NCBI GenBank assembly: GCA_022496805.1
Contig: CM040107.1
Span: 13,937,501 to 14,001,500 of the forward strand
DNA length: 64,000 nucleotides
DNA from: Pohlia nutans
Lineage: Eukaryota; Streptophyta; Bryopsida; Bryales; Mniaceae
Direction of reading: 5' to 3'
Position 1 is the stretch's first letter. Every line of letters starts with the position of its first letter. A program made the translations under genes and the position numbers. Positions 32,705 through 43,507 of the stretch are shown piece by piece. Under the pieces are notes generated by a model. The model ran no database searches. It was not told the origin of the DNA and worked only from the letters and a program-made list of their open reading frames with translations.

Positions 32705-35700
32705 GCAAAGCAATTTTACAGTGGCGTCTCTGCTGGAGGGTGAACAAGACCGAACAAATCGACATTGTGTGCACATATGTCCTGAAGGGAAACGTGATGC
32801 TTGGGCATGGTTGCGTCCTTGCGGTGAAGGAGGGGCTGGAGGCGGCGAACGTCGATCTGCTGATCAGCTTGATTTTCATTGGTGTACCTGACAGACAGCC
32901 CGACAACATTGCAGTATCCATTCCCTGGTTGCAGTGCTCAGAGAGTGCCTGCGGCCAGGCGTCTAAGGGGCGTCTATGACATTTGAGGGCAAATACCCCG
33001 AAACTCTCGATGAGTTCATGAATTTGTGGGAATCACTGAATGCTACTCGAATCACCGCTAACGAAGAGGCTGAAGCCGAAATTGAGGCAGAATAGGCTGC
33101 GGCACAGATGAAGGAGAAAGGGAAGAAGAAGGCCACCTCCCGGAAGAAGAGAGGTGCTCCTGGAACGAACGTGGGTGATCAGTAGCTAGTTCAAGAAACC
33201 GGTGAGGGCAACAAGCCAAAACGAAAGGGGAAGGCCAAGGTCACTGTCGGAAAGGAGCTAAAGCTCTCACGAGATGATGCCTTATCGCGTGGAAACCGCT
33301 TGTCGACAAAGACGATTAACAAAGAGGTCAACTCAATCTACAAGGCTTTGGAGGAGGGACTAGGGCATGCGTTTCCTGACAAGAAACGGAGGCTTCCGAG
33401 GGTGATTTCGTCGGAGAAGCATCACATTGCGCCGGACGAGCTGAAGTACAGAAAAATTGCCACGGTGCACTTGGGCCAGGTAAATTATTAGTCTCTGTCC
33501 TTTTATATGAGTTGTTTGATGGTATCGGCTGCTGGATGACATCTTTGTATACGACTCAGCTGACCATGTTCATCGCATGATGGCAGCTAAAGACCATTTA
33601 CAAGGGCTATAGAGCAATCAGGAAGAAGCCTGAGATCCATGCTCTTTCGCTGAAGCGCAAGCCACTGGCAGAGGACACAGAAGGAAATGTCATGGATCCT
33701 GGCATGGACTCAATGCCTGCAGAGAATTCCCTGACAACGATGCCTGATGGATCCCAGATTGAGTGGTGGAAGCACCCGGATACCCACTGGTACATAATCG
33801 GTGGACATCACACTGTTCTCGCATGCCGTGAGCTTGCAGAGCAGTTTCCGGCTGATTCTAAAGTATGCAAGGAGCTCCTTGAGTTCAAGGTCATCCCGGT
33901 CTTTATTCGTGATACCAAGGTGTGCGTGAGAGTCTCTAACACTCTAAATTTGAACATCGTGGAGAAGGTAGCGAAGGAGACTTTCCGCTCTTGTGCCGAG
34001 CTTGGTAGGGCCGCTTGGATTAAAAATAGACGCTGTAAGCAACACCGAGGTGGTGGCAAGCCTTCAGCTGCATATGAGGTAATTCATCATGCTTCTTTTA
34101 CTGTGGGCTGCCAGCCGATAGGATCTCACTTCTCCTTTGCTTTCCTTTGTCATATCATGTGTCGGCTGCCAGCCGATAAGTTATCATATTAGCTTTGCTA
34201 TGCTTCTTCGAATGATGTATCGGCTACCTGCCGATATATGCGCATCCTGGATATATATCCTAATACATCTCGATGTCAATTCTGCAGGCTACAAAGGTCC
34301 AGCTGATGGCACATTTTGGGGAGAAGGTAACAAGCAAGCTTCCCCTCGTGTTTTCTAAGGACGAGACATGGAAGTGCTGGCTAGAAGTTTCCGATGCATG
34401 GGAGGCAGGAGAGCTAATCGGAGATGATGGTAAAGAGCCTGAATTAATTAAACGTGAGCTGCTGACGGACATTACGAAGGCCAACGTCGTCCCAACCTTG
34501 GGTTTGCGTGACTCTGATCTCATCGAGTGCGGAAAGGAAATAATTTGGAAATGAGTCCACATAAAGAGCAACAGCATGACCTGTGACAGGCTCACGTTAG
34601 CTAAATGGTGCTGTGACACAAAGCTCGACCGCGTGATTAAGAACGATCTGATGTGGAAGCTTAAGCAATACCCGCTACCGTGCAACGACGCGGGCTGGAC
34701 TCTCTATCTCGATAGCAATTGGGACAATTCGGCAAAGGAAAAAAATTTAACTGATGACATGGTTGGGAATGTCAGGACTCACTTGAAGAAGTACACAGAC
34801 GGGCATGAGTGGTTGAAAGGTCGCGCGAATCCAATGAATCCCACGACGGACAAATCCAAGAATGGTATTGCGCCTCCAATTTTTAATCAACTTCTACAGG
34901 CCGACATGAAGGTCTTAGTTCTTATCGTGGCAACCACTGGTAAGAAGCAGCGGTGTAACTCCATGTTCGCGGATTCCATCAGAGACGTACTTCTTGCAGT
35001 GGATGCGGGTGAAGCATCCATTGTGCCCATCACCGACTGCCCCAAGATGATTGTGCACTTTGCATACTCATCCCCAACAGTCCCTAGAACCGTCTCCAGA
35101 GCTGATATCGTGAATATCGCAAAGCGAGCGGTGTTTAAACCCGACGAATCAGCCTTCATTGACGACAATGAGGGCAACTTGCCTACGCGCCCGGAGCGCC
35201 CCGAGATTCCAGTCTCAATGCTCTTCATCGGCAGATTGAGGCTGTGCGATATCCTCTCATATGTGACGAGATCGGATACTTCTTCATGGTAGGTGCATAC
35301 TGTGTACTATCTGCCCTTAAAACGCGTGGGGTTCAAGAAGTCGGATTTGGACACTCATCCGCTTGTCACATTGTCGTTGTCATATCCCAAGACGAGAGAG
35401 GGCGACTTCGAAGTGTTCAAGAAATTCATTGGAATCCAGAAGCCTGTGGATTGGTTCCAAACGTGTCCAAAGGGAGCTCATTATTGGAATAGCGGAGATT
35501 GTGGCGTCGACCATGAAACCCTAGACAGAGGCTGCTCAAACCCTCTCTGCATTCGTCATCCGCTACTGTCATCAACATTCGAGGAGGCGGTAATGTTACA
35601 GAGATAGGCCTAGTAAGCTACCCACTTTATCTTCATCTCCTACTTTATTTTCTTACTTCTTTCATTCTCTAATGTCGGCTGTCGGCCGATACACTGCTAA

Positions 35701-35860
35701 TTGATTTCTCTGTATGTATAGAGGAATGGCAGGTCTATACTTGAATTCGTGCATTCCAAGGATGATGTATTGAAGGCGTAGCACCGAATGAAGGAGTCGC
35801 AGCACGTGGTACCGGATACTCCCCTAGAGCGCACTTTTCCGTATTAAGAATGCTCGTAAA
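32705..35860 (+). pseudogene. ParB/sulfiredoxin-like domain gene, copy 2 (decayed)
   Basis: Paralogous to copy 1 throughout. Exons: about 32705-33479 (donor GTAAAT), 33593-34078 (486 bp, in phase), 34288-35612 (donor GTAAGC) and 35722 onward. The ParB-like core in exon 2 is intact: WYIIGGHHTVLACRELAEQF, FKVIPVF and NIVEKVAKETFRS. Lesions: a 1-nt loss near 32965, TAG near 33093 and 33183, TGA near 34552, TAG at 35290-35292 and TAG at 35779-35781, where copy 1 has CAG (19230-19232). Without the transposon of copy 1 it gives the uninterrupted exon 3. Palindromes lie at matching intron sites: 33523, 34102, 34160, 34218 and 35673. The copy 2 C-terminus has DCGVDHETLD and GGGNVTEIGL, the methylase-like end. 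Confidence 0.72.
33523..35691. repeat. Five copies of the 19-bp palindrome in introns of ParB-like copy 2
   Basis: Positions 33523 (intron 1), 34102, 34160 and 34218 (intron 2) and 35673-35691 (intron 3). Each aligns with a copy at the equivalent place in copy 1 (15512, 16091, 16148, 16206 and a shortened one near 19128), so all five predate the duplication. No other copies were seen from 22.8 to 33.5 kb or after 35.7 kb. Confidence 0.88.
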
Positions 35861-36247
35861 GGTGATTTCCGGAGTATCGTTCCACGGAGACTCTGTGAAG
35901 TGGGAAGTTTCCGGAAACGGGTCCGGATTGGTGACTCCTCTCTTCCTGTGAGGGCGGCTACCGTACGAGCGGTAGATAAGAGCGCGTGAGCGGAGAGCGG
36001 AGAGCAGAGCGGAAAATGGAGAGCGGAGAGCGGATAATTGCCAGACTTCTTACCAAAAATAACATAATATTCGAATATTCTCTTACAGATTTGAATATTC
36101 CAATGGTAAATTCCCTTTCAAAAACTGTTTTTTTACCACAGTAAAAATTAAAATGCAGTCATTTTTTATATGTTTACTGTTGTAAATTTGAATTTCCTGG
36201 TCGAAATCATCATTTACAAAGGTGAGAAACAAACATTTCAATAAATC
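35861..36247. other. Junction region: inverted retroelement piece and AGCGGAG microsatellite
   Basis: 35867-35945 is a diverged inverted copy of 25260-25335 (shared GGAGACTCTGTGAAG and GGGAAGTTTCCGGAAAC). A short AGCGGAG tandem repeat follows at about 35988-36040. The rest is AT-rich with no gene. Confidence 0.6.
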
Positions 36248-36307
36248 TCTTTATTAAAAGTTGAGTTACATATTGTCCAACCGCACAAGGCAAGTCTCAT
36301 TTAGGAA

Positions 36308-36760
36308 TCAACCGTATGGTCTACGTTTCACATTTGCATTCCGGTTGTACGAGTCTATCAGCCTGACGGTCGACATTTTCCCAAGCGAAAAATTCCTACT
36401 GAACAGTTTCATCACAGCAGGATCAGACTTATGTCCCAGCAAAGCCTTGGAATATGTACCAGAAGGAATGTTGCCAACCTTGGAGTATGCATGATTGACA
36501 ATGCGTGCATCGTCATTGTGATCTGAATGAAACGCAACCTTTGGTTCATCACACTCAATCAATTTCGGACGTTGTTTGCTGCGGTCAACCTCGGTAGAGC
36601 GCTGCTTGTATTGCCCATCTATCACCACTTGAATAGCAGGCTGAAATGGTATAGCATCATCGAAGACACTGGTGATGTCGATGACCTCGTCTAACAAGCT
36701 CTCCATGATAACTGCGGATCCACCATAGACACCACGCCCATCCAACAAGACGTCTACCAA
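36308..36760 (-). CDS. Hypothetical protein exon, unrecognised
   Basis: A minus-strand frame of 150 codons ending at TGA 36308-36310. Composition is normal for a soluble protein, with LLDEVIDITSVFDDAIPFQP and IPSGTYSKALLGHKSDPAVM segments. No domain is recognised and there are no membrane segments. Upstream sequence suggests it may be a terminal exon, but no acceptor could be fixed. It lies next to the MULE-type pseudogene on the same strand but is not evidently part of it. Confidence 0.35.
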   Translation of the reverse strand: MVDVLLDGRGVYGGSAVIMESLLDEVIDITSVFDDAIPFQPAIQVVIDGQYKQRSTEVDRSKQRPKLIECDEPKVAFHSDHNDDARIVNHAYSKVGNIPSGTYSKALLGHKSDPAVMKLFSRNFSLGKMSTVRLIDSYNRNANVKRRPYG

Positions 36761-37224
36761 TATGACAGTCTTCCAAACCGACGTATATGTGTTCTAATCT
36801 GTTAAAGGGTTTAGACTATGAAAATGCCTATGGAACTGACATCTAGATGTGTGGCCAAAAAAAGGCTCTAGTTCGACAGAAAGGCCGTCGGCTGGTCTAT
36901 CTTATATTTGGGTTAAAGGTATTGCAAGGTGGCATTTTTTTTATAGAAAACGCCGCATAGTTGCAACATGGGCAAAGGTTCGTTGCATACAGCCAAGAGC
37001 GCCGGGTTTAGGAATTATGGTATCGTTTTGAATTTCAGTTTAAGGTGCACTAAAAATGCTAATCTGAGTGACAATGTATAAGATTGCGGCTACGAGTATG
37101 TAGGGGTGAACGCCGCAAAATTTGCTATATTCTAGAGTTTAGGTTGGCATAGTTCATGTGGCATCATGATGCTATTTTAGAAATCAAAGATAGCAAAGGC
37201 ATATAAATATACCGTCCAAATGGT
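36761..37224. other. Intergenic, no gene seen
   Basis: AT-rich sequence between opposed frames. A small frame at 36849-37031 is not convincing. Confidence 0.5.
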
Positions 37225-37956
37225 ATGCCTCTCCCTAAACTTACTGGCGATCTCCATCACGGTCCATTAGCTGCTGCAGCTATCGTATTTCCGTTTCTTT
37301 CCATGGCCCGCATCTACGTTACAGGTCACGAGGTTCCTATGGTAGTGAAAATGGGTTGGGATAAGTACGCTCGAGTTTCGGCCCTAGATCTCGCTGTTCG
37401 TTTTGGCTTAGTAGCATCATCAATAATGGTGGAGTTAGAAGTCTATGGTAGGAACGGGTCCGTGGAATTTGGTGTGCTGCAGACGAGGGGGGATGACCCG
37501 GAAGGATACTACTGGATGCTTTGTGCTGGTCAGTACAGAGCTTATGGCTTGTTGAACTCATCACATGGAGTTCGACAGATTGACGATTCTGTGTCAGACA
37601 ATGAATGGGAAAGCTTGGGCAGTAGGGACAAGTCAGTGTATCCCGAAGTCACTAGGAATGGGTTCACATTCCAGATGCAGTACCCTATTGCTTTAGTCGA
37701 GGGAGCAGTGGAATTGTGGCTGTGGGAATTTCCACATTGCGAAACTCATTGGATAGATCTGGCAGTGATGCTATTAGACAAAGATGTTCTAGATAGGTAT
37801 GGAGTTCCGTGTGATATTTGGGACGACTCTCCGAGGGACCCGATGGTGTGGCGGCTGATGTGGTCACACTACATATGTGAGTTGCTAGGCCTACCGGACC
37901 CTTGCAACATCAAGGTGAACGAAGTTATTCCGAAGGAGTTATCGATTGCACTGTAG
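37225..37956 (+). CDS. Hypothetical protein, about 243 codons, unrecognised
   Basis: ATG at 37225 or at 37303 (MARIYVTGHEVPMVV), stop TAG 37954-37956. A globular protein rich in Trp and acidic residues, with YYWMLCAGQYRAYGLL, ALVEGAVELWLWEFPHCETH and GVPCDIWDDSPRDPMVWRLM. No family recognised. After the TAG the frame stays protein-like for 21 codons (EHFDDADNAPFWDSIENSKK) to a TAA, so the true end may be further on; both stops would be Gln under a C-to-T explanation. It faces the MULE-type transposase pseudogene and may be a host gene fragment or an element-borne gene. Confidence 0.5.
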   Translation: MPLPKLTGDLHHGPLAAAAIVFPFLSMARIYVTGHEVPMVVKMGWDKYARVSALDLAVRFGLVASSIMVELEVYGRNGSVEFGVLQTRGDDPEGYYWMLCAGQYRAYGLLNSSHGVRQIDDSVSDNEWESLGSRDKSVYPEVTRNGFTFQMQYPIALVEGAVELWLWEFPHCETHWIDLAVMLLDKDVLDRYGVPCDIWDDSPRDPMVWRLMWSHYICELLGLPDPCNIKVNEVIPKELSIAL

Positions 37957-38070
37957 GAACACTTTGATGATGCAGACAATGCTCCGTTTTGGGACTCAAT
38001 TGAAAATAGCAAGAAATTCTAATATGTAGATGACCTTAGAGTATTGGAAGCTCAAGAGTGCAATCATACT

Positions 38071-38379
38071 ACGTAGCGTTTGTTGCATACATGAATGTAC
38101 TACAACATACTATAATAAAGTTTGAGAAGTAAGACAGTAGTTTGTAAATTTTCCCAAGCTCTGGCACCAACAAGTAGCTAAGACTTCGAAGCTACCAAAG
38201 TGGATGCTGTAATTTAGCAATCCAGACTGCGATTTGCACTAGAAAAGATACAATATAATCATCACTGCTGCTGGCACGAACCAATATAGACACAACATCC
38301 GTGGTATCAAACGAAGTAGAGAGTGAAGGATTTGCAAGATAGAAGTAGACCTTCGCGGCCCAAAGCCATTATGACAAAG
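38071..38379. other. Intergenic between two convergent genes
   Basis: No coding frame. AT-rich 3' flanks of the unknown + gene and the minus-strand transposase. Confidence 0.5.
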
Positions 38380-41300
38380 TCATAAAAAATATCCAAGTGG
38401 GACAGTGGACATAATTGAAGGCAGCGGTGCATTGGAAAATAGCCTCCTGGGAGACACTTGAATTTTTTGTGGGAGCTGAAATCTTGCAGCTTCGAGCGCT
38501 TGAATCTCCTTGAGCTTGAGGTTTGTTCCCAGCTTCACGGGCCACACATCAGGAATTGGCGGCCTTGGTTCCGTGGACGAAAAGGGCCTCACCCACTTGC
38601 GTCGAGTGCCCTTCACGCACCTCTCGATGTCATCGGGGCAAACGAAGAATTGTTCGTGAATCTCCCTGCCCAACCTCACGTTCAGAAATTCACCGGTGTA
38701 TGTTGGAGCGGGGGGTCTTAGTCGAATTCCGGACAATTTTGGCATCGCACTTCTTCTTAGTTACTGCTCTCATTGCCCAACACGACTTGCCACTCGTTCA
38801 CAGTGGATTCTTGGACCGCGGTAACATGCTTAATACCACCTTCCAGGACTGGTGGTGAGGATGGAATCACCGGAGATGCAATGACCTCCGAAGCTTCGGT
38901 TTCTTTCTCCTCGGCTATGACTGGTAGAGAGGCTACTCTAGAGAGAGCAACTCGCTTCAATGCTCGGGGGCGAGAGTAATTCACCGTATCCGACCGATAG
39001 GACTCACCGTCATCTCCAAGCGGCAGGTCCGGCTTGCGCTTGGTTGAGCCGAATACCTCCTCTCCTTCCAGGTGAGGATCACGGATGCAAAACTCATCAG
39101 CTCCGGGCATATCCAGCATTGCCTCTTTGAGCACTCTAGGGTCGCCTGTGCTTCTGGTGTGCCGTTGTGCATTTGTAAGTTTGAGCTCGTTCTTGCAGGG
39201 ACCGGATCCTCCAACGTCTCCCTTTAGGAATTGGTAGCATGCCACTACCTGCATAAACGCACGTATGTAGTCGTCGACAGTGGCAATGTAGAGATCATTA
39301 CCTCTATTGCCGGACGCTTGAAGCCACTTGTTGTGCATAGTCTTGGCAAGGTTGCAGGACGGCATGTCCGCTAAGGCCTCTTCGTCAAGGTTCTGTAGAA
39401 GTCCATCAAAACGAATGTCAGTTGAAAATATTAGAAAGCACGGCTTTGGAAAGAGTCAGTAAAGGAGAGAGTATACTTACGAACTGCATGCAGCCACCCC
39501 ATTGTCGATATCTGAAGTGCTAGAAAGCTAGCCAAAGATCCAAGGTGTCTCAACGATGTCTCGGATGCAGCTCCAGAAGACAGCCACCAAGCCCTGATGG
39601 CTAGGTATCTAATATCCGCCTCAGCCATGGTCGTGGAATCTCTATACTGCATGCAAAGGCGCTTGTGCTATTCTCGAAATTCTTCGGCAATGTACTACTT
39701 GTTATGCTTCTCGAAGGATTGAGACCAATGAAAGTAGCACATCCTCTCCCCATCCACCATTGGATCTTTCGGATTCCCATTTCCGTAAATGATCCTCAGT
39801 GCATTCCAATTGGCTTGTGCACTATCCGCCATGAATCCCATGAATTGTGGGTAAAGAATGTCATGTCTCTCCATGACAGCATTCAGGTTCTTCCAGAAAA
39901 CAATCTGAGCAGCTGTGTCTTCCGATTGCATGTCACAGCATGCAATGGTCATGACACGACAATACGTAGAGTCGTAAACATGGCAACCCATCGTAGTCTA
40001 ATGTTTCACACGTTTGACATGGTCAAACATGATCCAACTGTTTTCAAGATCTCCTCCCGTTTGCATCCTCTTGACTAAATCCACACCACTACCCGGACCC
40101 ATCTCGGACATTTTAAAAACAAAGACCTTGTCTGAATCCTCTCCTTGACCAGGGAATATGTTTTTTTGAACGAAGGCCCAATTGCTGAGTCCTCTAAGTT
40201 TGGTGATACTGTCCATGACACCATACCTCCTGAGGTATCTGAAAGTGACAACTTTATTCCTAATGCTCGGAGATCCCATATCTTTGAACCTATCAAGAAC
40301 TGGCACAAGATCTTCCAAAGTAAGAGTTTTGGGTTGTTCGTCTTCAGAGTGTAGAAGAAACTCACCTAAAAGTTCTTTGCTGGCGTCAAAAACGACAGCA
40401 CTCTTGGTTGCGGAGGGTGTTCTCTGGATTTGCTCCTCGATGACAGTGTTGATCATGGACTTGGTATCTCGGTAGTCTCCAACCTTCACCGGGTGCTTGT
40501 GATGCCCAAGATGAATGCAAGCCCTTGTGACGTTCGGCCCACCATAGACATAGTATATTTTAGCGCTACAGCTTTTCACGCACGTGGGAGGCTCTTTGCA
40601 AACCTTGCAGACCAACGTGGAGTCCTTAGGAGGCGACTCCTCCACCGTGAATGGCCTCCACGTACTGCCTTCAAACTCGGTATCATTCAGTGGAGATGTC
40701 CGATGGGCACGCTTCAAGTATTCGCACTCCTTGTTGCGACACTCCAAATGACCTACGCAGATCGAGAATCGGAACGACAAGCCCAATGGATTGGAAATAT
40801 TAGTTGTCATAGTTCTAGTCCACACATGGCCATCGTACCTCTTATCCATTCCATGCATTGTTCTTGCGGTAGTGTGAGAGGTGTAAAGCGAGGCGGCAGG
40901 AAACTCCTACACTACGTCTCCATCGAATTTGGGAGGAAGATAGTCCACCTTGATCGTCGTGATCGTGTCGTAGTCAAGTTTCTTGAGCACGTTCTTCTTC
41001 CCATGTAAGGTAGCTAGTTTCTTCAGCTTGGGTAAGATACTTGCAGCAGTGAGTGACTTGGCAGAGGGAGAGGGATATGGACTCTTGTTCAGGTTGATGG
41101 ATTCAAGACTATGAGCGGTTTTTAGAAGACTATGAGTGGCATAAGACTCTGATGACGGAGAGCTAAGATTGTGAATGGGAGGACGTTCAGTGACCGTCTC
41201 AGTATCAAACGAATCACTCGAGAGAGCAATGTACGAAGTTGGTTCCGACTCAAGCTTAACAAAAGTGGATGATCCATAAAGGGGAGTACTTTTCACATCG

Positions 41301-41695
41301 GGATCATGCTCCACCTTGACTTTGCTAAGAAGAGGAGCCTGCATAGAGGACGTGGAGGATAGAAGTGGTGTTCCAGAGGACTTCAATTTCGGAAGTCCGT
41401 ATACATCATACTTTCCTGGTTCAAGCTTCCACAGTAGACTTTGATCCGGACTGACATCTGGTTGTTGAATAACGGTGAGAGATGGGGACAACTCGTGAGA
41501 ATCATTATAAATGTTCTTCTCTACATATAGACTGGATTTGTTAAAATGAAATCGCATGCTGAGGTGATTACTAGAGACAAGAGCAATTCCTTCGCCATTC
41601 ACAGGGAATGACACAAGAGCACTTGAGCCATAGGCTGAGAGGATCGCAGTCTGAAAGGAAAAGTCAGAAAGTGGAGGAGATGCCATGAGAAACAC
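38380..41695 (-). pseudogene. MULE-type transposase of seed-free-plant type, decayed
   Basis: ATG at about 41683 (MASPPLSDF). One frame runs 41695-39431 with TAG codons at 40907-40909, 39998-40000 and 39695-39697 and near 39655, then a probable intron (donor GTAAGT at about 39480). The N-terminus is Ser/Pro-rich and disordered. A zinc-finger-like region has CVGHLECRNKECEYLKR and CKVCKEPPTCVKSC. The transposase core has WIMFDHVKRVKH, then HVYDSTYCRVMTIACCDM and FMADSAQANWNALR, with YFHWSQS. Downstream parts, in shifted frames, have PSCNLAKTMHNKWLQASGN, ELFGSTKRK-like EVFGSTKRKPDLP, CVKGTRRKWV, PVKLGTNL and SPRRLF. I associate this long type with mosses and lycophytes. At least two frameshifts (about 39400, 38755) and the stops show it is dead. 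Terminal inverted repeats were not located. Confidence 0.75.
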
Positions 41696-42205
41696 GTCCT
41701 AGCATGAAGAAGAAGAGAATGGGTCACACTAGAAGGTGGAGTGAATAAGAATACGCATTCTGTTTAGTAGAATGATGTTGGCCACCACATGATTCAGAAC
41801 ATATACAGATGAATGCGGTCATCACTGACACAATCATTATAGTTCAAGCACCAAGTAAAGGATGTAGCCGAAATTTTGAGCACACCAACTAAGAAATGTT
41901 TGAATTCGCGAATATATAATTGAGGAATATATTGATTAGAACAAGGGGTGAAATATAAAATTCGGCGATTCATTTTTTATTTGAAGTTGGGAAACGTTTT
42001 GTATTTGGTTAGTTGTGTATAATAATGGCAAAGTCATAATTATGAGCACGTGGGGATTAGAAGTATTTAGAATAGATTGGAGTAGTTTGAATCCTAGCGT
42101 TGAGTATATATCATGTGAATAACACAACGAAAGCAATGTAGAGAAACGATGCAGTGATATTGAAAGTGCAAGAATGAGAGAGGAAGAGATTGTTGTAGTG
42201 TACAC
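41696..42205. other. AT-rich spacer between divergent frames
   Basis: No gene seen. It lies between the transposase start and a + strand basic frame, so it could hold both promoters. Confidence 0.45.
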
Positions 42206-42633
42206 ATGAAGCAAGGAGCACCATCGAAGAACGTGACACCAAAGAAGAAGAAGAGACGAGGACAAACGGATTGGGCCGGCACCAAAGCGAAGCGAAGGAA
42301 GGAAGCTAGGAAGAGGTTGTTGCTCGCGAGGAGTACTCCGAGAACGCAGCCTGAGGTGGATTCAGAAGATGTAGGAGTGACGAGTAGGAAACTTTGTAGC
42401 ATCAACAAACTAACGCTAGGTTCAATTCACGAGGGAGTTGACAAGAACCAAGAGGGCAAAGAGTTAGGAGATACATTGTCTTTAGACCGGACGGATCCAA
42501 TGTCTGATCATCAGCGGAGGCGAGGCGATCGCAACTGTCTTTCAAATGTGAACATTCGGTCCTGGCTTGTCAACAACTATAACGAGGGTCATTTGGAGAT
42601 TGGAGAATACATCGAGTGTGCTGGCCATAATGA
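42206..42633 (+). CDS. Basic hypothetical exon, unrecognised
   Basis: ATG at 42206, MKQGAPSKNVTPKKKKRRG, followed by a strongly basic stretch (KAKRRKEARKR) that would act as a nuclear localisation signal, then a neutral region (SINKLTLGSIHEGVD) and NNYNEGHLEIGEYIECAGHN. The frame can end at a splice donor after GAG (GTAATG, about 42634) or at TAG 42641-42643. No domain recognised. It is divergent from the MULE-type gene, so it could be an element-associated second gene. Confidence 0.4.
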
Positions 42634-42649
42634 GGTAATGTAGTGGAGT

Positions 42650-43507
42650 AACGAATTGAAGCGTGTTTGGAGTGTCATATAGAGTCTTGTCATACACGAA
42701 TCTTGTAGAGCTTCAAAATCTGAAGTTCGAACTTAAAATACTGCTAACTTGTAGGAAAAAATTGCAACAGCAATTTCCTAAATTATTGTTATTTTGAAAG
42801 TTTGGAATAACTAAGATGAGAACATCTGCAAGTTGAAGGCGAGGTTGGCACCTTCATGCAAAATATAAAATGAAAGTTCGAACAGTTGAAGTCGGCACTA
42901 TCAAATGTATTTATTATAAACTCCGCTGTTATTGAGAACCTTTCAAAGATTTCTAGCGGCTTGGGAATTCAATGGCTCGACGAAATGTGATAACCTTTTC
43001 AAGTGTCACTTTTATATTCCCAGGAAATTTTCCATATTTTGTCCATTTATATACACGTCTCACTTTTGCATGAAACAAACATTTTTGTGGATTTGTCTAT
43101 GATAAGTATGAGTGTAGATGCTTATAAAGCATGAGTTTGATCTATTAGTAAGTTACCTGCGGTAAATTAGTTGAATATCTGTCTTAAATTATAACTCTAT
43201 AATTTGGCATTTGTCAGATTTTCAAAGTTTTGTCTAATTCCAAGAACTTGACTGCTGTACAAGGTGATAGTTAAGTTAGGTGATGAGCTGTACTAGTGTA
43301 CACCTTAAGTATAGGAATAGAAGTATATTTGGGTGTAAACTGATCATTCTACAAGGGTTCAGCGCATGTGGGGATTGAGAGTCCATGGAAGGGTTCAACT
43401 CTTGTGGGAGAGATACATGTTGGTGAGCGCTAACCCTAGGCATTTGTCTTGGACACCAACCCGTCGAAGTCGGTGGCGGAGGGCCACCCCGTCGAAGTAG
43501 TGAGAGA
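42650..43507. other. AT-rich, no gene seen
   Basis: No supported frame or repeat; probably upstream or intron sequence. Confidence 0.5.

Noticed and set aside
598..41695. Alternative nuclear genetic code with TAA/TAG as glutamine as the main reading
   Set aside because: Frameshifts and TGA stops occur in the same genes, plant-type transposons are present, and methylation-driven C-to-T decay explains the pattern. Kept only as an alternative hypothesis.
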